64,000 nucleotides of DNA from Orobanche coerulescens (lineage: Eukaryota; Streptophyta; Magnoliopsida; Lamiales; Orobanchaceae): positions 76,060,096-76,124,095 of the forward strand of contig CM065802.1 of assembly GCA_033398695.1 (NCBI GenBank), written 5' to 3'. Positions 11,714 to 23,239 of this stretch are shown piece by piece (position 1 is the first letter of the stretch; each line of letters opens with the position of its first letter). The notes under the pieces are model-generated. The model worked only from the letters and a program-made list of their open reading frames with translations, had not been told where the DNA came from and did no database searches. Made by a program: the position numbers and the translations under genes.

Positions 11714-13074
11714 TATCCAATATGATCCCCACCTTTTATTCTACAAAATTCATAAAATAATTGAGAAAAATGTCATATTTTAACTTTGAAAGTGTAGATA
11801 TTTTTTACCCCTTTATCTTCGAAAATCTCCTCTATAGTTCCGAAAAGATGGAATTCCTCGGCTATATCCATCAGACCACCAGTGGACGCAGAAACAATGC
11901 ATTCGATATTGGTTTTGTTAACCTCGGCCAGTCTGTTATTTTGAACCATAATTAGTAGACAATATAGAGTTTATATGTTTTACACATTAATACCTTCTTT
12001 TGAAACTCGAGAAAATCTCCCAGTCTTCATTAATGAACATTTGCGTCACACGCCATTGATCTGCAGTAGTGTACTTTCCGTCGAACATCTTAGTTTTGCA
12101 TAGCTGTATCAGCCAAATGACCATCTCCCTTCTTAGTTTTGCATTTGATCCACCTGAGTCCCCCACAGGGTATGACTAAGTCTGCGTGACCTACATTGGA
12201 ATAAGTATATGTTTAGTAAAATAAATTTTAGTTCAACAGTAAAATTAATACATACTCAGTGTCCTCCAAAATTATGTCAGAAAACTTGGATTGGCGCCCG
12301 TTCTTATTAGTAAACTCCTTTGGTTCGGATAAATTGACGACCAATCCCATGATATCTACATTAGTGTCGAAAATAATTAAGAATTGAATGTAGAAATATA
12401 CTCTTTGAGTCTGAAATTTCGAAATTGGGTAGTATCGTAAATTTTCCTGTGACGATGTTGGCGTTTTTCTCGAAATCTGCAGAGCTTTTAAGCACGAATC
12501 TTAAATTTGGGAATTCTTCTTTCGGATCTTCATATATGAGAGTTGATCCACAAATGTTGATCATGAATGGCGCATCATTTGTTGGATATGGCATATCATT
12601 TAAGGCAACAAAAAATTTAGACATTCTATATAGTTTTTCTTCCTGCAGCATGGGCCTGTGCTTCGAAACCCATGGTTTTTTTATGTGAGCATGGATCCTG
12701 TCTCCCTATAAATAAAAAGAATTAAAACAGTGTTGCAGTGAGTGAAAGCAAGACAGAAATAAAATCACAATATAAAAGAATCTTACTGTTTCATCGTAAA
12801 ATATACATTCAACTGTTTTTATGTCTCTCCTGGCAAAGTCAAGTACATCGTATGATCTGACCAGATGTAATCTCATGTTCCACCCGAAATTTCTGGGTTT
12901 CAGATCTCTTATATTGCTCCAAATCGGCATGTTGCCTATCTTTTGTTAATATATCTAGGGTGATCGTATCTGCTACTATAGGGAAAATGGAATGGGGCTG
13001 ATGTATATTCTTTGGGTGGAGTTTCCTTTTATACTGTTTTCCACTTGTACATGCCGGTTATAGGGCGGTTTCTT

Positions 13075-13926
13075 TTCTTTTTTTTTTGCTCCAGCAGAAA
13101 GGAAATAAACTTAAATGAAGGTTACATCTGCCGCTAATATCGGCAATAACAACAGCGGTGGATCAGTCCAAAGCTGGAAACCAACAACATCGTGGCCCAA
13201 CTTTGCGAGATAATCAGCACAGGCATTTCCCTCCCATTTAGTGTGAAGTAAACAGAACTCCCACGGGAGGGTCTTGAATCTACGGCAGTCCTCGAGAAGA
13301 TAATGTAAGGGATGGGCCGTCGTGTTCTGAGAATTAAAAAGCTTGAAAATTACCTCTGAATCAATTTCAACTTGTATGCGATGAACCTGCCGCTCCCAAG
13401 CCATCTCCAGTCCATCGCGAAGAGCTAGTAATTCCGCCACAGTAATAGTAACACCATGGAGTTTCCGAGAAAACCCGCACAGCCAAGTGCCCTCGTCGTA
13501 TCTGAGCAAACTGCCACACGCTACATCTCCCGATGCTTGCCGAAGACTGCCATCCGTGTTAAGTTTCGTCCAGGCATGCGGCGGACGCTTCCAGGGAACA
13601 ACCGGTGGTGTTGGTATGCGCCGCTCCATAGTGGGAAATGCCAACCTTAGTTCGCCAACAAACATTTTGATTCTACGAGCAATGGCGACTGCGGGTAAAT
13701 GTTGTTGTTGGAAAATCCATTCGTTTCTCGATTTCCAAATGTGCCATAGACTTGCAAAACAAAAAACAGACCATGGGGTTCGAGGTGAAAGTGTGTTAGT
13801 AAAATCCCCATGCAACAAACGGCTCAGCCAATCCTCCTCCACCATATTACAAATCCGATTCAACACACCTCTCCCAACACATAACTCCCATACCCCTCTC
13901 GCAAAACCGCACTCCAATAGGATATG
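13075..13926 (-). mobile_element. 5'-truncated LINE (L1-like with RNase H), 15-bp TSD
   Basis: An 852-bp insertion absent from the equivalent place in Helitron 1 (near 5640). It is flanked by perfect 15-bp duplications ATAGGGCGGTTTCTT at 13060-13074 and 13927-13941. Its plus-strand left end is a T-run (13075-13088), the poly(A) tail of a minus-strand LINE. Long TSD, A-tail and 5' truncation are the marks of target-primed reverse transcription. Confidence 0.92.
13111..13926 (-). pseudogene. LINE ORF2 C-terminus: zf-RVT tail and RNase H
   Basis: Open from the truncation point (ILLECGFARGVWEL, tail of the zf-RVT region) to the stop at 13111, about 270 residues. The RNase H (RVT_3 type) domain has LNTDGSLR (first Asp), AELLALRDGL (Glu), VEIDSE (Asp) and NACADYLAKLGHD (last Asp), so all four catalytic acidic residues are present. 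The ATG at 13980 lies in the target site, outside the LINE, so the full frame is chimeric. No endonuclease or reverse transcriptase remains; the piece is dead on arrival but has stayed free of stops, suggesting a recent insertion. Confidence 0.88.
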
Positions 13927-14771
13927 ATAGGGCGGTTTCTTGTTAGTGACTAAAGTAGTGGTGAATGTGCAACCACCCATTAAACCTGCATTTCTAATGG
14001 GGCAGTTTTTTTCTTAACTGCCAATACACCCACTAAACATTAACCTGCTATTGGAGACGTCAGACGCCAGACGTCTAAATAGTATTTTTTATGTTTAAAC
14101 TGATTGATTTTGTTAATTTTTTTTAACAAATTGGTATGTTAAAATCTATATTCATAAAATCGATATTCATAAAACAATGAGTTATATTTATCTTTTATAA
14201 TAAAAGTTGATTACATTAATAATAAAATCAGTTACTTTAATTTTTATCAAATAGAAAATATATTTCATATTACCCTACATAAAAAATAAAATAAGCAATA
14301 AGCAATAAAAAAACCGCCAGCCAATACACTTATTATACACAAATTAGTGAATTACAATCTGGGCGGGAAATTTCCTGGGGAAATTACTATTTTTTAAAAT
14401 ACGGAAGTTTTTTTTTAAAGATTTTCGCCAGTTTTCCATATAATAATATTTTTATAGAGCAGTTAAAAATAAACTAAAATTTGGGCGGAAATTCTTCTTT
14501 GGATATGACTATAATCTTTTGATATATATAAAGATAAAGATTTAGTTGATTTGACCGGGTGATAAAAACTTATTTTTGTTAGTTAGATATTTCATACCAA
14601 CTCAGATTCTCCAATTATATTTTTTCTATACTATTTAATTATATGTTATTTATATATCAATTGAACCATACGAGTCTGATAAATAAATATCATGCATTAT
14701 TATAGTATAAGATGATTTTTTAAATATTAGAAATTGGCCGACATCTTATTTTCGGAGGTGTGAATTGACAT

Positions 14772-15474
14772 TGTTGATAGCCCATCCACCTTGGCATCCA
14801 CGTAAGCACTCCAGGCAGCTGAACCGGCCGAGCAGTGCCTGAAGCCGAACCAATTATGAACCCGATTTTCTCCCGGGCTTGTTAAAAACCGGACCGGGCA
14901 GAGACGTTAAAGCCGACCTGGTACCCGATCTAGAAGGGCCGAGCAGATTGAAGATAAAAATACTCCGATTCAAGATTACAATAAGACCGACCTGAACGGC
15001 GGGAGACCCGAGGACCGACCCCAGCGGATAAGCTTCGCCAGAAGCATACGGGACAGGCCCGCATGCCAATTAACGCATGTTGTCATGTCCCTTCCCGAAG
15101 CAATCCTTAGAGGCCGCCACGTGTCTAAGGCATATTTACAGTCTGACAAGTGTTTTGGGCATATTCCCCAACATTCGCCAGCTGTCATCTCCTGACTGGC
15201 CGGGATTGCCTATATATAGAAGGAATATACAGTGAGAGAGGATCTTTGGACTTTTGGCATTTATGATAAAAAGAGAGAAAAAGAGAGAATTTGTGATAAC
15301 TGAGAAAAACAGATAGACCGGCACAAAAATATTCAGCTCGGCTCTATTTAATATTAAGGTCATTAATAAAATTTAGTGATCCAATCCTTTTCACCTTGTT
15401 TATTATTTTCTACGTGGCGTCGATCTATTCGTCCAGATCAGCACACGTGACGTTGACCAAATCAGACGTCAACA
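14772..15474 (+). repeat. Left (5') LTR of element B
   Basis: 703 bp, TGTTGATAG...CGTCAACA. Matches the right LTR (45764-47538), which is about 704 bp once solo LTR I and its duplication are removed; a few substitutions separate them. TATA box CTATATATAGAAGG near 15212; the TGATAAAAAGAGAG region follows. Confidence 0.92.
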
Positions 15475-15477
15475 GAT

Positions 15478-15489
15478 TGGCGCTAGAAG
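15478..15489 (+). other. Primer-binding site of element B
   Basis: TGGCGCTAGAAG begins three bases after the LTR. The starting TGG is the complement of a tRNA CCA end. I did not assign the tRNA species. Confidence 0.75.
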
Positions 15490-15534
15490 AAGGGGTTGAA
15501 CCTTCGATAAAAAAAAATATATTGCTCACCGGAT

Positions 15535-17495
15535 ATGTCTCACGACAGTTCAAAAAACCCTCAGCCCGCGACGGAGGAAGAAAACCTCCATAAGGTGGTA
15601 GAGTGCTTTAAACACCCAGCCTTCATCCAGGGCATGACTGCCCTTATGGCACGGGTTACTAGGGGCGGGACCCTTCAAATGCCCGAAGACCATGTGGAGG
15701 CGGAATCTCAGACGACCCGCCCAGCTGCCTCGGGACGAAACAAAAAGAGGACAGCCTCTGGGGTCGCCGGGGAAAGGGCGGAAAGCCATGGCGAAAGCTC
15801 ACATCCCTCTCGAAAAAGTAGGCTTTCGCACCCCATATCCGTTTTTGATCGCCTTGGGGCGGGGAAGAAAATCGAAAAAGTGGCGCCGGCTCCCACTATC
15901 CAGAGCCACAGCCGTAAAGAAGAAAAAGCTCCCCACGAGTCCCTAAATCCGACGCAAGTATTACCTCATATTCCAGGCGATAACTCGAGTGAGATCAAGT
16001 TTCTTAAAAAACGCCTTACGGAACTCGAAAATAAGTAACTCCAGCCATCCCAAAGTTCGGAATGGCTTAACAGCCAGGAGAGTCCACTGGCCCCCAGTGT
16101 TCTGGCGGAACCCCTCCTGGAAAAGTTCAAGATTCCTCAGATTCCGCCGTTCAATGGGGAGACAGACCCCAACGCCCATCTTGGACATTATAATTCCTGG
16201 ATGGACCTGCACGGGTCTCAGGACGCGTTCCGGTGCCGGATGTTTTTCTTGACTCTGGGGGAGAGGGCCCAGAGATGGTATCGGACGCTGCCCCATCATT
16301 CTATTCAAACATGGGCCCAGCTATCGGCGACGTTCCGATCCCATTTCATGGGGTCCCTAGTGTGAGTCGCCCCGCGCTCATCCGTCGCTTCCGTCGTACA
16401 GGGGCCGAACGAGTCCCTTAAAGATTATATATCTCATTTCAATAAACGGATATTGGAGACAGAACCCATGTCGGACGATGCGCTAGCCATCATTGCCCAG
16501 GCCGGCCTCCTCAAAAATTCTTTGTTCCGCTAGACGGTGTGCCAGAATGTCCCACACACCTACCAAGAATTCTTGGAGTGCGCCAGCTCCCATATAGCTG
16601 CCGAGGAAGCCATGCTGCCACCAGTTTTAGTCATGCCCTCCGACCAGAAAGGGTCCTACAAAAAGAAAGAAGATAGGCATGACTACAGAGAGTCCCGTCA
16701 AGAATCCCGCCGGGAGACTAAGGCTCCCGCCTCTTCCTCGACAGCCCTAACAACTCAGAGCTATCGGGAGCGTAGGCCCGAGCTCATGGCCAATTTCGCT
16801 GAAATATATTCCGTCGGGGCTGCGGCCATATTTGATCAAATAAAGAACAAGAATTTGCTCCGGGTTCCTCGGTCGATCTATAAGGATCAGAAAAACATGG
16901 ACCAGATCCGCTTTTGTAAATATCATGAATCAGCGGGTCATAACACCGAACAGTGTCGGGACCTCGTCGCCGCCCTGATCTCGGTATGCGACGATACAGG
17001 CTTAAGGGGATTTACCCGGAACCCACCCCGGGATCGCCAGGATCGGGCTGACCCGACAAGAGCCAAGAACTATCGGGTGCCTCCAGCCCCCAAGTCCCCC
17101 CGAGAAATTCTGACCATCATGGGAACAGCCGAGGTCGATGATCATCGGTCGAAGTGGCAGAAAAAGGCATCCATTCGAGAGGGTACCACCTCTTATCAAC
17201 GGACCGAGCGCCGAGCAGAGGGGTTCCTATCAATGGCCGAAGAAGCCCCCAAAAACCCCCAACTGGCCGTTACTTTTGAAGAGTCTGATGCAGACGGCTT
17301 GGACCATCCCCATTCAGACGCCCTTGTCATCACCGTGCCCATAATGGGAATCCCGGTACACAGGGTGTTGGTAGACTCCGGGGCCTATGCCAACATCATC
17401 TACCTTCATACCCTTCGCAGGATGAAGATAGACCAATATTATGTCCGGCCCTACAACAAGGACATTAGGGGATTTGCCAACTGCCGTACCTCACC
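15535..17495 (+). pseudogene. Element B gag and start of protease, three nonsense codons
   Basis: From ATG at 15535 (MSHDSSKNPQPATEEE) one frame runs through a charged N-terminal region. It meets in-frame TAA at 16036, TGA near 16362 and TAG near 16531, yet the translation continues in the same frame. The retrotransposon gag core is recognisable (KIPQIPPFNGETDPNAHLGH; WYRTLP; SLKDYISHFNKR). A zinc-knuckle-like CKYHESAGHNTEQC lies near 16915-16956. The aspartic protease signature VLVDSGAYANIIY is near 17370. The frame is cut at 17495 by element A and resumes in phase at 26881, proof of insertion rather than rearrangement. Confidence 0.88.
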
Positions 17496-19727
17496 TGTAA
17501 CACCCCGAGATAATCGGAATAATTACAGCGCCGTAAACCCTTTAAGTAAGGATTTACAAGGCTGATTAAAAGAAATGTGAAAACAAACCAACAATACCAC
17601 CGAAATTCAAATTACAAAGCCGGTTCCAACTGATCCATTACAACCATATCGAAATAATATTAAAAAGACACGCGTACTCGAGTACTGAAAATGAACCAAG
17701 AAGACAAATCGCAAAAACAATGAACATTTAACATCACTGAGACACTTCATCGTCATGACGGTACTGTAGCTGCTTCCCCGCTCCTCGGCTACCTGAACAT
17801 CAAAACAAATGTCCACCCCCGAAGGGGTTAGCCAAACAATGATAGTACAAGTATCGGAACACACAAATATGCAAACGAAATGCATAAAACATACACAATA
17901 CGGACTTCCGCTACCGGAATCCAACAATACGAATCCACAAGATTCAATCAACACAACATGGGTATTCCAACGATCCAGCGCCCTCAGCATAGATCCCAAG
18001 ATGATCCCGTCGGACCAATACGAGGTGGAAAACCCCGTCCAATGATCCAGCGCCCTCAGCCTAGATCCCAAGATCATCCCGTCGGAACAACACGAGGTGG
18101 ACATCTGATCCAGCGCCCTCAGCATAGATCGCTTGATCCCTTCGGATCATCACAACTTACACATAACACAACTATGCATATACATATGTAAGAAAATCGA
18201 CATGTTCATCAATATGAACGTACGTTAAATCGATAGCAAATGTCATGACAATTTAATGAAACATGTCAACAACACGAATAAACCATATGCATGATTAAAT
18301 TCATCAATTATTCACAAACTTTCAAAATACGATACTTGCCTCAATAAATGGCGACAAGAATTTCGACTATCAATAGTCTTCAATCCGTTCGGAGAATTCT
18401 CACTTGGTCGGATCACCGGAATGCAAACCTTCATCGAACAATAACGTCGGTATAACTAACGGTTCCGGATAATCGTTCAAATCATCAAACGAATCATAAA
18501 AGGGCATGATGCATCTATCATGGCGATGGACTATTCTGCCATAACACAATTCCTTTGGTTGATTGGTACAACATAACATGGAATTCATCCTAGGAGGATT
18601 CTAATCATGTTCTATTATAACAAGATATCCGAACTTCGATGAATCATCATAAAAACTAGTTCACTAGTTTCAATATCCTCTCCTTCTACGAATAACTCCT
18701 TAAGTTCAATCCATTAATTCTTCACCGAAATGTTCGATCATAACATTCTCATGAACTAAGATAATCTTCGAAAACTAGATATGATTGGGTTCACAATCTC
18801 AAGATGCACTAATCAAAAGTCTAATCACTAGAAGGTTTGCTCAACGATTACAACAACCAAGAGGAATCGAAAATAGTTGAATTTAATCTTCTAAACCATG
18901 ATGAAAGGCTCCTCAAGAAGATAAATGGTTCGGTCTACTCAAAACAGGTCCAAAACGTTACTAAGATCATGCTAAATTAGTTGGTGAAGGATCACATACC
19001 TCAATAAATTGATGAACAATGAAGAACTTGAATAAACTCTACCACCGGAAACTTGAACACCAATCTACAAGGCCTAAGCTTCCCAAGAATCGTCTCAGAA
19101 GATGATATGAAGGATAAGAGTGATGAAAGATCTCCAGAACAAGAAAAATCGCCAAAGGAAGGGTGAGAAATGAAATAGGGTCGAGGTCTATAAATAGAAT
19201 TCTGGGCATTACGTACATTATGCAATTAACCTTACGTACGTAACAAACTTAATGTACGTTATACCCTAGCCTTAGCGTACGTAATCGTCTGACCATAATT
19301 CACTGGCCTGATTTCGCCATTTCCTTACGTACGTAATCACAAGGGTTTTACGTACGTAATATCCATGTCCTTAGCGTACGTAAAACATGCACCATAGCGT
19401 ACGTAACGCCTATGTCCAGGTTCACGCGGAAATCATACGAATCTTCCCCGGCCCCCTCCTTGGCCCTTACACGCCGACCCTTATCCGATCCTAAGTTGAC
19501 TTAGCTTACGTACGTTAACAACATCAGATAACGTACGTAATACTGCAGTCTTAGCGTATGTTATGGACGCCTGATAGCGTACGTTAACACGTGCAGAACC
19601 ATGCATGCAGAAGGCTGGAGATACCAAAACGTAAGGATACGAAAATACGGGAAACCATCCTCTGAATAATAACATCACAAAGTTGAATCTTACAAGATAA
19701 ATACACAATAATTATCCGGGCATTACA
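17496..19727 (-). repeat. Element A 3' LTR (left copy)
   Basis: TGTAACACCCCG...GGGCATTACA on the plus strand. Native features: palindromes 19587-19208, TATA-like CTATTTATAG (plus 19188-19197), GC-type donor AG|GCAAGTA (plus ACTTGC 18334-18339), three ~64-71-bp repeats with GATCCCGTCGGA (17972-18150), hairpin pair and CTAAC at 17816-17845, acceptor TTCAG|GTAGCC at about 17793, U5 stem-loop 17533-17557. Confidence 0.93.
19208..19587. repeat. Palindrome cluster, TTACGTACGTAA class, LTR A left
   Basis: Twelve sites related to TTACGTACGTAA or its hybrid TTAGCGTACGTAA, at irregular spacing, directly upstream (native) of the TATA-like box at 19188-19197. The copy at 19208 reads ACGTACATT here and ACGTACGTT in the other LTR, so at least one site has decayed since insertion. 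Confidence 0.9.
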
Positions 19728-19745
19728 TACTACCCCTCTAGAAAG
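19728..19745 (-). other. Element A polypurine tract
   Basis: Minus strand CTAGAGGGGTAGTA directly before the LTR start TGTAATGCC. Purine-rich, at the expected place for plus-strand priming. Confidence 0.8.
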
Positions 19746-19762
19746 AAGTTTCGGCCCGAAAC

Positions 19763-22700
19763 TTAACTCGCAAACAATTTCGGGTACCTCCACTTCACAC
19801 TATCTTCCGTCTCCCAAGTTGCTTCTTCGACTCCATGCCGAGACCACTGAACTTTTACCAAGGAGATCGGTTTATTCCTCAATTGCTTGACTCGACTCTC
19901 AAGTATCTTGATTGGTCTCTCTTCGAAGGTGCCGTCATTAGCTATCTCGATCTCATCGAACTCAATGATATGACCGATCCGTACATACTTCCGCAATTGG
20001 GATACGTGAAACACATTGTGAACGTGACTCAGCGATGGCGGTAAGGCCAACCTGTATGCTAAATCCCCAACTCTCTCGAGGATCTCAAATGGTCCAATAT
20101 ATCTCGGACTTAGCTTACCTCTCCTCCCAAAACGGAAAATTCCTCGTGTAGGAGACACCTTCAACAGTACGTGGTCCCCAATGTTGAACTCTAGCGGGCG
20201 ACAACGCATGTATGCATAAGACTTCTGTCGACTCTGGGCAGTCAACTGTCTTTCCCGAATCAAAGCTATCTTCTCTTGAGTCTGAACTATCAATTCCAGT
20301 TCCGTCCCAATCAAGTCCGAAGAATCATCCCAGCACAGTGGTGATCGGCATCTTCTCCCGTACAAAGCTTCAAATGGTGCCATCTTAATAGAAGCATGCC
20401 AACTATTGTTGTAGGTGAATTTAATCAACGGCAAGTGAAGTTCCCAATCAGTTGACCAATCCAAAGCACAAGCTCTAAGCATGTCCTATACTGTTTGTAT
20501 AGTCCTTTCGGACTGACCATCCGTTTGAGGATGATAAGCCGTGCTAAAGTTTAGCCCAGTCCCTAAATCCCTGTGAACTGCCTTCCAGAAGTGCGACACG
20601 AAGCGACCATCTCGATCTGAAATAATAGTCTTCGGCGTCCCATGCAATCTGACTATCTCTGCAATAAATACTCGTGCCAATTTCTCGGGTCCCCATGTGT
20701 CCTTAATTCCTAGGAAATGAGAAGACTTGGTTAGTCGATCAACTATAACCCAAATCATGTTCATTCCCATCTTGGTCCTTGGCATATTGGTGATGAAATC
20801 CATCGAGATATCCTCCCACTTCCACTCAGGGATCGGAAGTGGCTTCAATATTCCGGCAGGTCGTTGGTGCTCAATCTTAACCTGTTGACAAGTTAAACAC
20901 TTTGAAACGTATTCTGCTACGTCCTTCTTCATATTTCCCCACCAGAAGTTTTGTTTAAGATCCTTATACATCTTACTGCTGCCCGGATGAATAGAATAGG
21001 GTGCACTGTGAGCTTCCTTCAGAATTGTCTGTCTCAAAACATCATCATCGGGAACGCAAAGTCGACTCTGAAATCTCAGAACTCCATCATCTTGTATCAC
21101 GAATCCTGGGGCCTTTCCTTTCTTTACTTCGTCACATAACCGAAGGATCAGAGAATCATTTAACTGCTTAGATTTGATTTCCTCGACTAGTGACGAAGTC
21201 AGTTCCATCGCATATAGTTGCCCTTGGATTCCTGGCGACCATACTTCAATCCCTTCGTGGATCAGTTCTCGTTGAATGCTGGTTTGGGACGTAAGTGCTC
21301 CCAACACTCGAAGAGAAACAGGTTTACGGCTCAATGCATCAGCTACTACGTTTGCTTTACCCGGATGATAGAGAATTTCCAAGTCGTAATCCTTGATCAA
21401 TTCTAGCCACCTTCTTTGCCTCATGTTTAATTCATTCTGACTGAAAATGTACTTGAGGCTCTTATGATCTGTAAAGATCTGACAACGAGTGTCGTATAAA
21501 TAATGTCGCCAAATTTTCAAAGCAAAGACCACAGCTGCTAACTCCAAATCATGAGTCGGGTAATTAACTTCGTACGGTTTCAACTGTCGAGAGGCATAGG
21601 CAATCACCCTATCCTTTTGCATCAACACACATCCCAGACCCTGGTTTGAAGCATCGGTGTATACCATAAATCCATCAGTTCCCTCTGGTAACGCTAGTAT
21701 AGGTTCTGTCGTCAATCTCCTCTTAAGATCATCAAAACTAGCCTGGCATTTCTCATTCCACGTGAACTTTTGAGTTTTTTGTAATAGCTGAGTGAGCGGA
21801 TGAGCAATTTTGGAAAATCCCTCTACGAAACGGCGATAATATCCAGCAAGTCCTAAGAAACTCCGGACTTCTTTCACATTATTTGGAGATTCCCACTCCA
21901 AGATTGCCTCGACTTTATTCGGATCTACTTGAACTCCGTCAGATGATATCACATGCCCAAGGAAAGTCACTTCCTTAAGCCAGAATTCACATTTAGAAAG
22001 TTTCGCGTACAAATGTTCATTCCTCAAGGTGCTCAAAACAATACGCAAATGCTCAGCATGTTCTTCGGGGTCTTTCGAATAGATCAAGATGTCATCAATG
22101 AAAACGACCACGAACTTATCCAAGTATTCTAAGAATACCCGATTCATCAATTGCATAAATACCGCAGGAGCATTGGTAAGTCCGAATGGCATCACTACAA
22201 ATTCATAATGCCCGTACCGGGATCGGAAAGCAGATTTCGGTATATCTGATTCCTTAATCCTCAGCTGATGATATCTTGATCGCAAGTCAATCTTAGAGAA
22301 TACTCTGGCCCCCTGTAGTTGATCAAACAAGTCGTCAATCCGAGGTATAGGATACTTGTTCTTGATCGTCACCTTGTTTAGCTCCCTGTAATCAATACAT
22401 AATCAGAGGGATCCATCTTTCTTCCGGACAAAGAGAACGGGTGCTCCCCAAGGAGAAACGCTAGGTTGAATGTAACCCTTCTGCAATAATTCCTCCAGTT
22501 GCTTCTTTAGTTCATACATCTCGGTTGGCGGCATACGGTATGGTGCTCTGGAAATAGGAGCGGCTCCAGGCTCTAATTCGATGTTAAACTCTACTTCTCT
22601 CTGCGGAGGTAACCCAGGTAGTTCGTCATGGAATACATCTGAGAATTCATTCACAACTGGAATAGATGAGAGCTCTACTCCTTCCTCTTTCCTCATGGCA

Positions 22701-23237
22701 TAACACCAAAGTCCATGACATCCCTGCTTCAGTAATTTCACTGCTTTCATCGCTTTGATCAATTTTCCCAAGCTTCCCGGTCTCCATCCTCTGAATAAGT
22801 GTTCAGATCCGTCATCAGCAATGATAGAAATGACTCTCTTTCGGTAATTCAAAATAGCTCCATAACGGTTGAGCCAATTGTCTCCGAGAATTAAATCGTC
22901 ACCATGGATGTCAACTACAATAAGATTCGATGGCCAATCTCTCCCTCCTATAGACACTGGAAAATCTCTAGTTTCTAGGGTTCCCACAATTCTCTCTCCC
23001 CTCGGCAAACCCACAACATATGGTTCACAATCAAATAAACACGAGATGTTCAAACGATTAACACAATTCAATGATATGAAAGAATGTGTAGCTCCTGAAT
23101 CGAATAAGACACTAACTGGTTGCAAAAGGATCTGAATCGTACCTGATGCAACAGCAGTGTTCTGATCGTCAGATTTCCTCATCTCGTACAAGCGTGGAGG
23201 AACGGACCCAGCACTGGATGTCTCTCTTTTCCCAACA
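19763..23237 (-). pseudogene. Element A pol: protease, RT, RNase H, integrase, chromodomain
   Basis: One continuous frame below the stop at 23240. Protease VLFDSGATHSFIS near 23100; RT with [12 protein letters not shown] and FIDDILIYS (catalytic Asp pair); RNase H with YTDAS and SRKP; integrase with zinc-binding [11 protein letters not shown]...CLTCQQVK and DDE core ([29 protein letters not shown]). The C-terminus is chromodomain-like (VKQLRNKPISLVKVQWSRHGVEEATWE). In-frame stops at about 22403 (TGA where CGA is expected before LCIDYREL) and about 20484 (TAG between TIQTV and DMLRA). Translation resumes in the same frame after each, so these are point mutations; the first fits CpG decay. Confidence 0.93.
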
Positions 23238-23239
23238 TT

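Larger units (their letters stand above)
8120..12930 (-). pseudogene. RPA1-like gene of Helitron 2, split by solo LTR D
   Basis: Second copy of the Helitron RPA gene. Exon 1 starts at 12930 (MPIWSNIRDLKPRNFGWNM). The DBD-A exon covers about 12700-12440 (EEKLYRMSKFFVALND...INICGSTLIYED). An intact zinc ribbon CDTCRKG...YYCLEC (C-x2-C, C-x2-C) lies near 8990-8910, then the DBD-C exon 8823-8650 (KVSDSTASAEVTMWDKQC) and a C-terminal exon down to about 8120. LTR D (9056-11713) entered between the zinc-ribbon part and upstream exons, at a site intact in Helitron 1 near 4280, with TATCC duplicated. The LTR would block a normal transcript. It lacks one small indel seen in the Helitron 1 copy and keeps both cysteine pairs. 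Confidence 0.7.
6128..14534 (-). mobile_element. Helitron 2, complete ends, internally deleted and invaded
   Basis: 5' end at 14534 (minus: A|TCTTTATATATATC), 3' end at 6128 (minus: hairpin GTGCAACGCAC, then GGCGGGTATTACTAG|T). This is the Helitron signature: 5'-TC, a 3' hairpin about 10 bases before CTRR, insertion between A and T, no target duplication. It carries an RPA-like gene at the 5' side and only the last ~110 codons of the helicase at the 3' side, so it cannot move by itself. Without solo LTR D and the LINE it is about 4.9 kb. 6670-8110 (relic of the shared non-coding body) has no supported gene. Confidence 0.8.
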
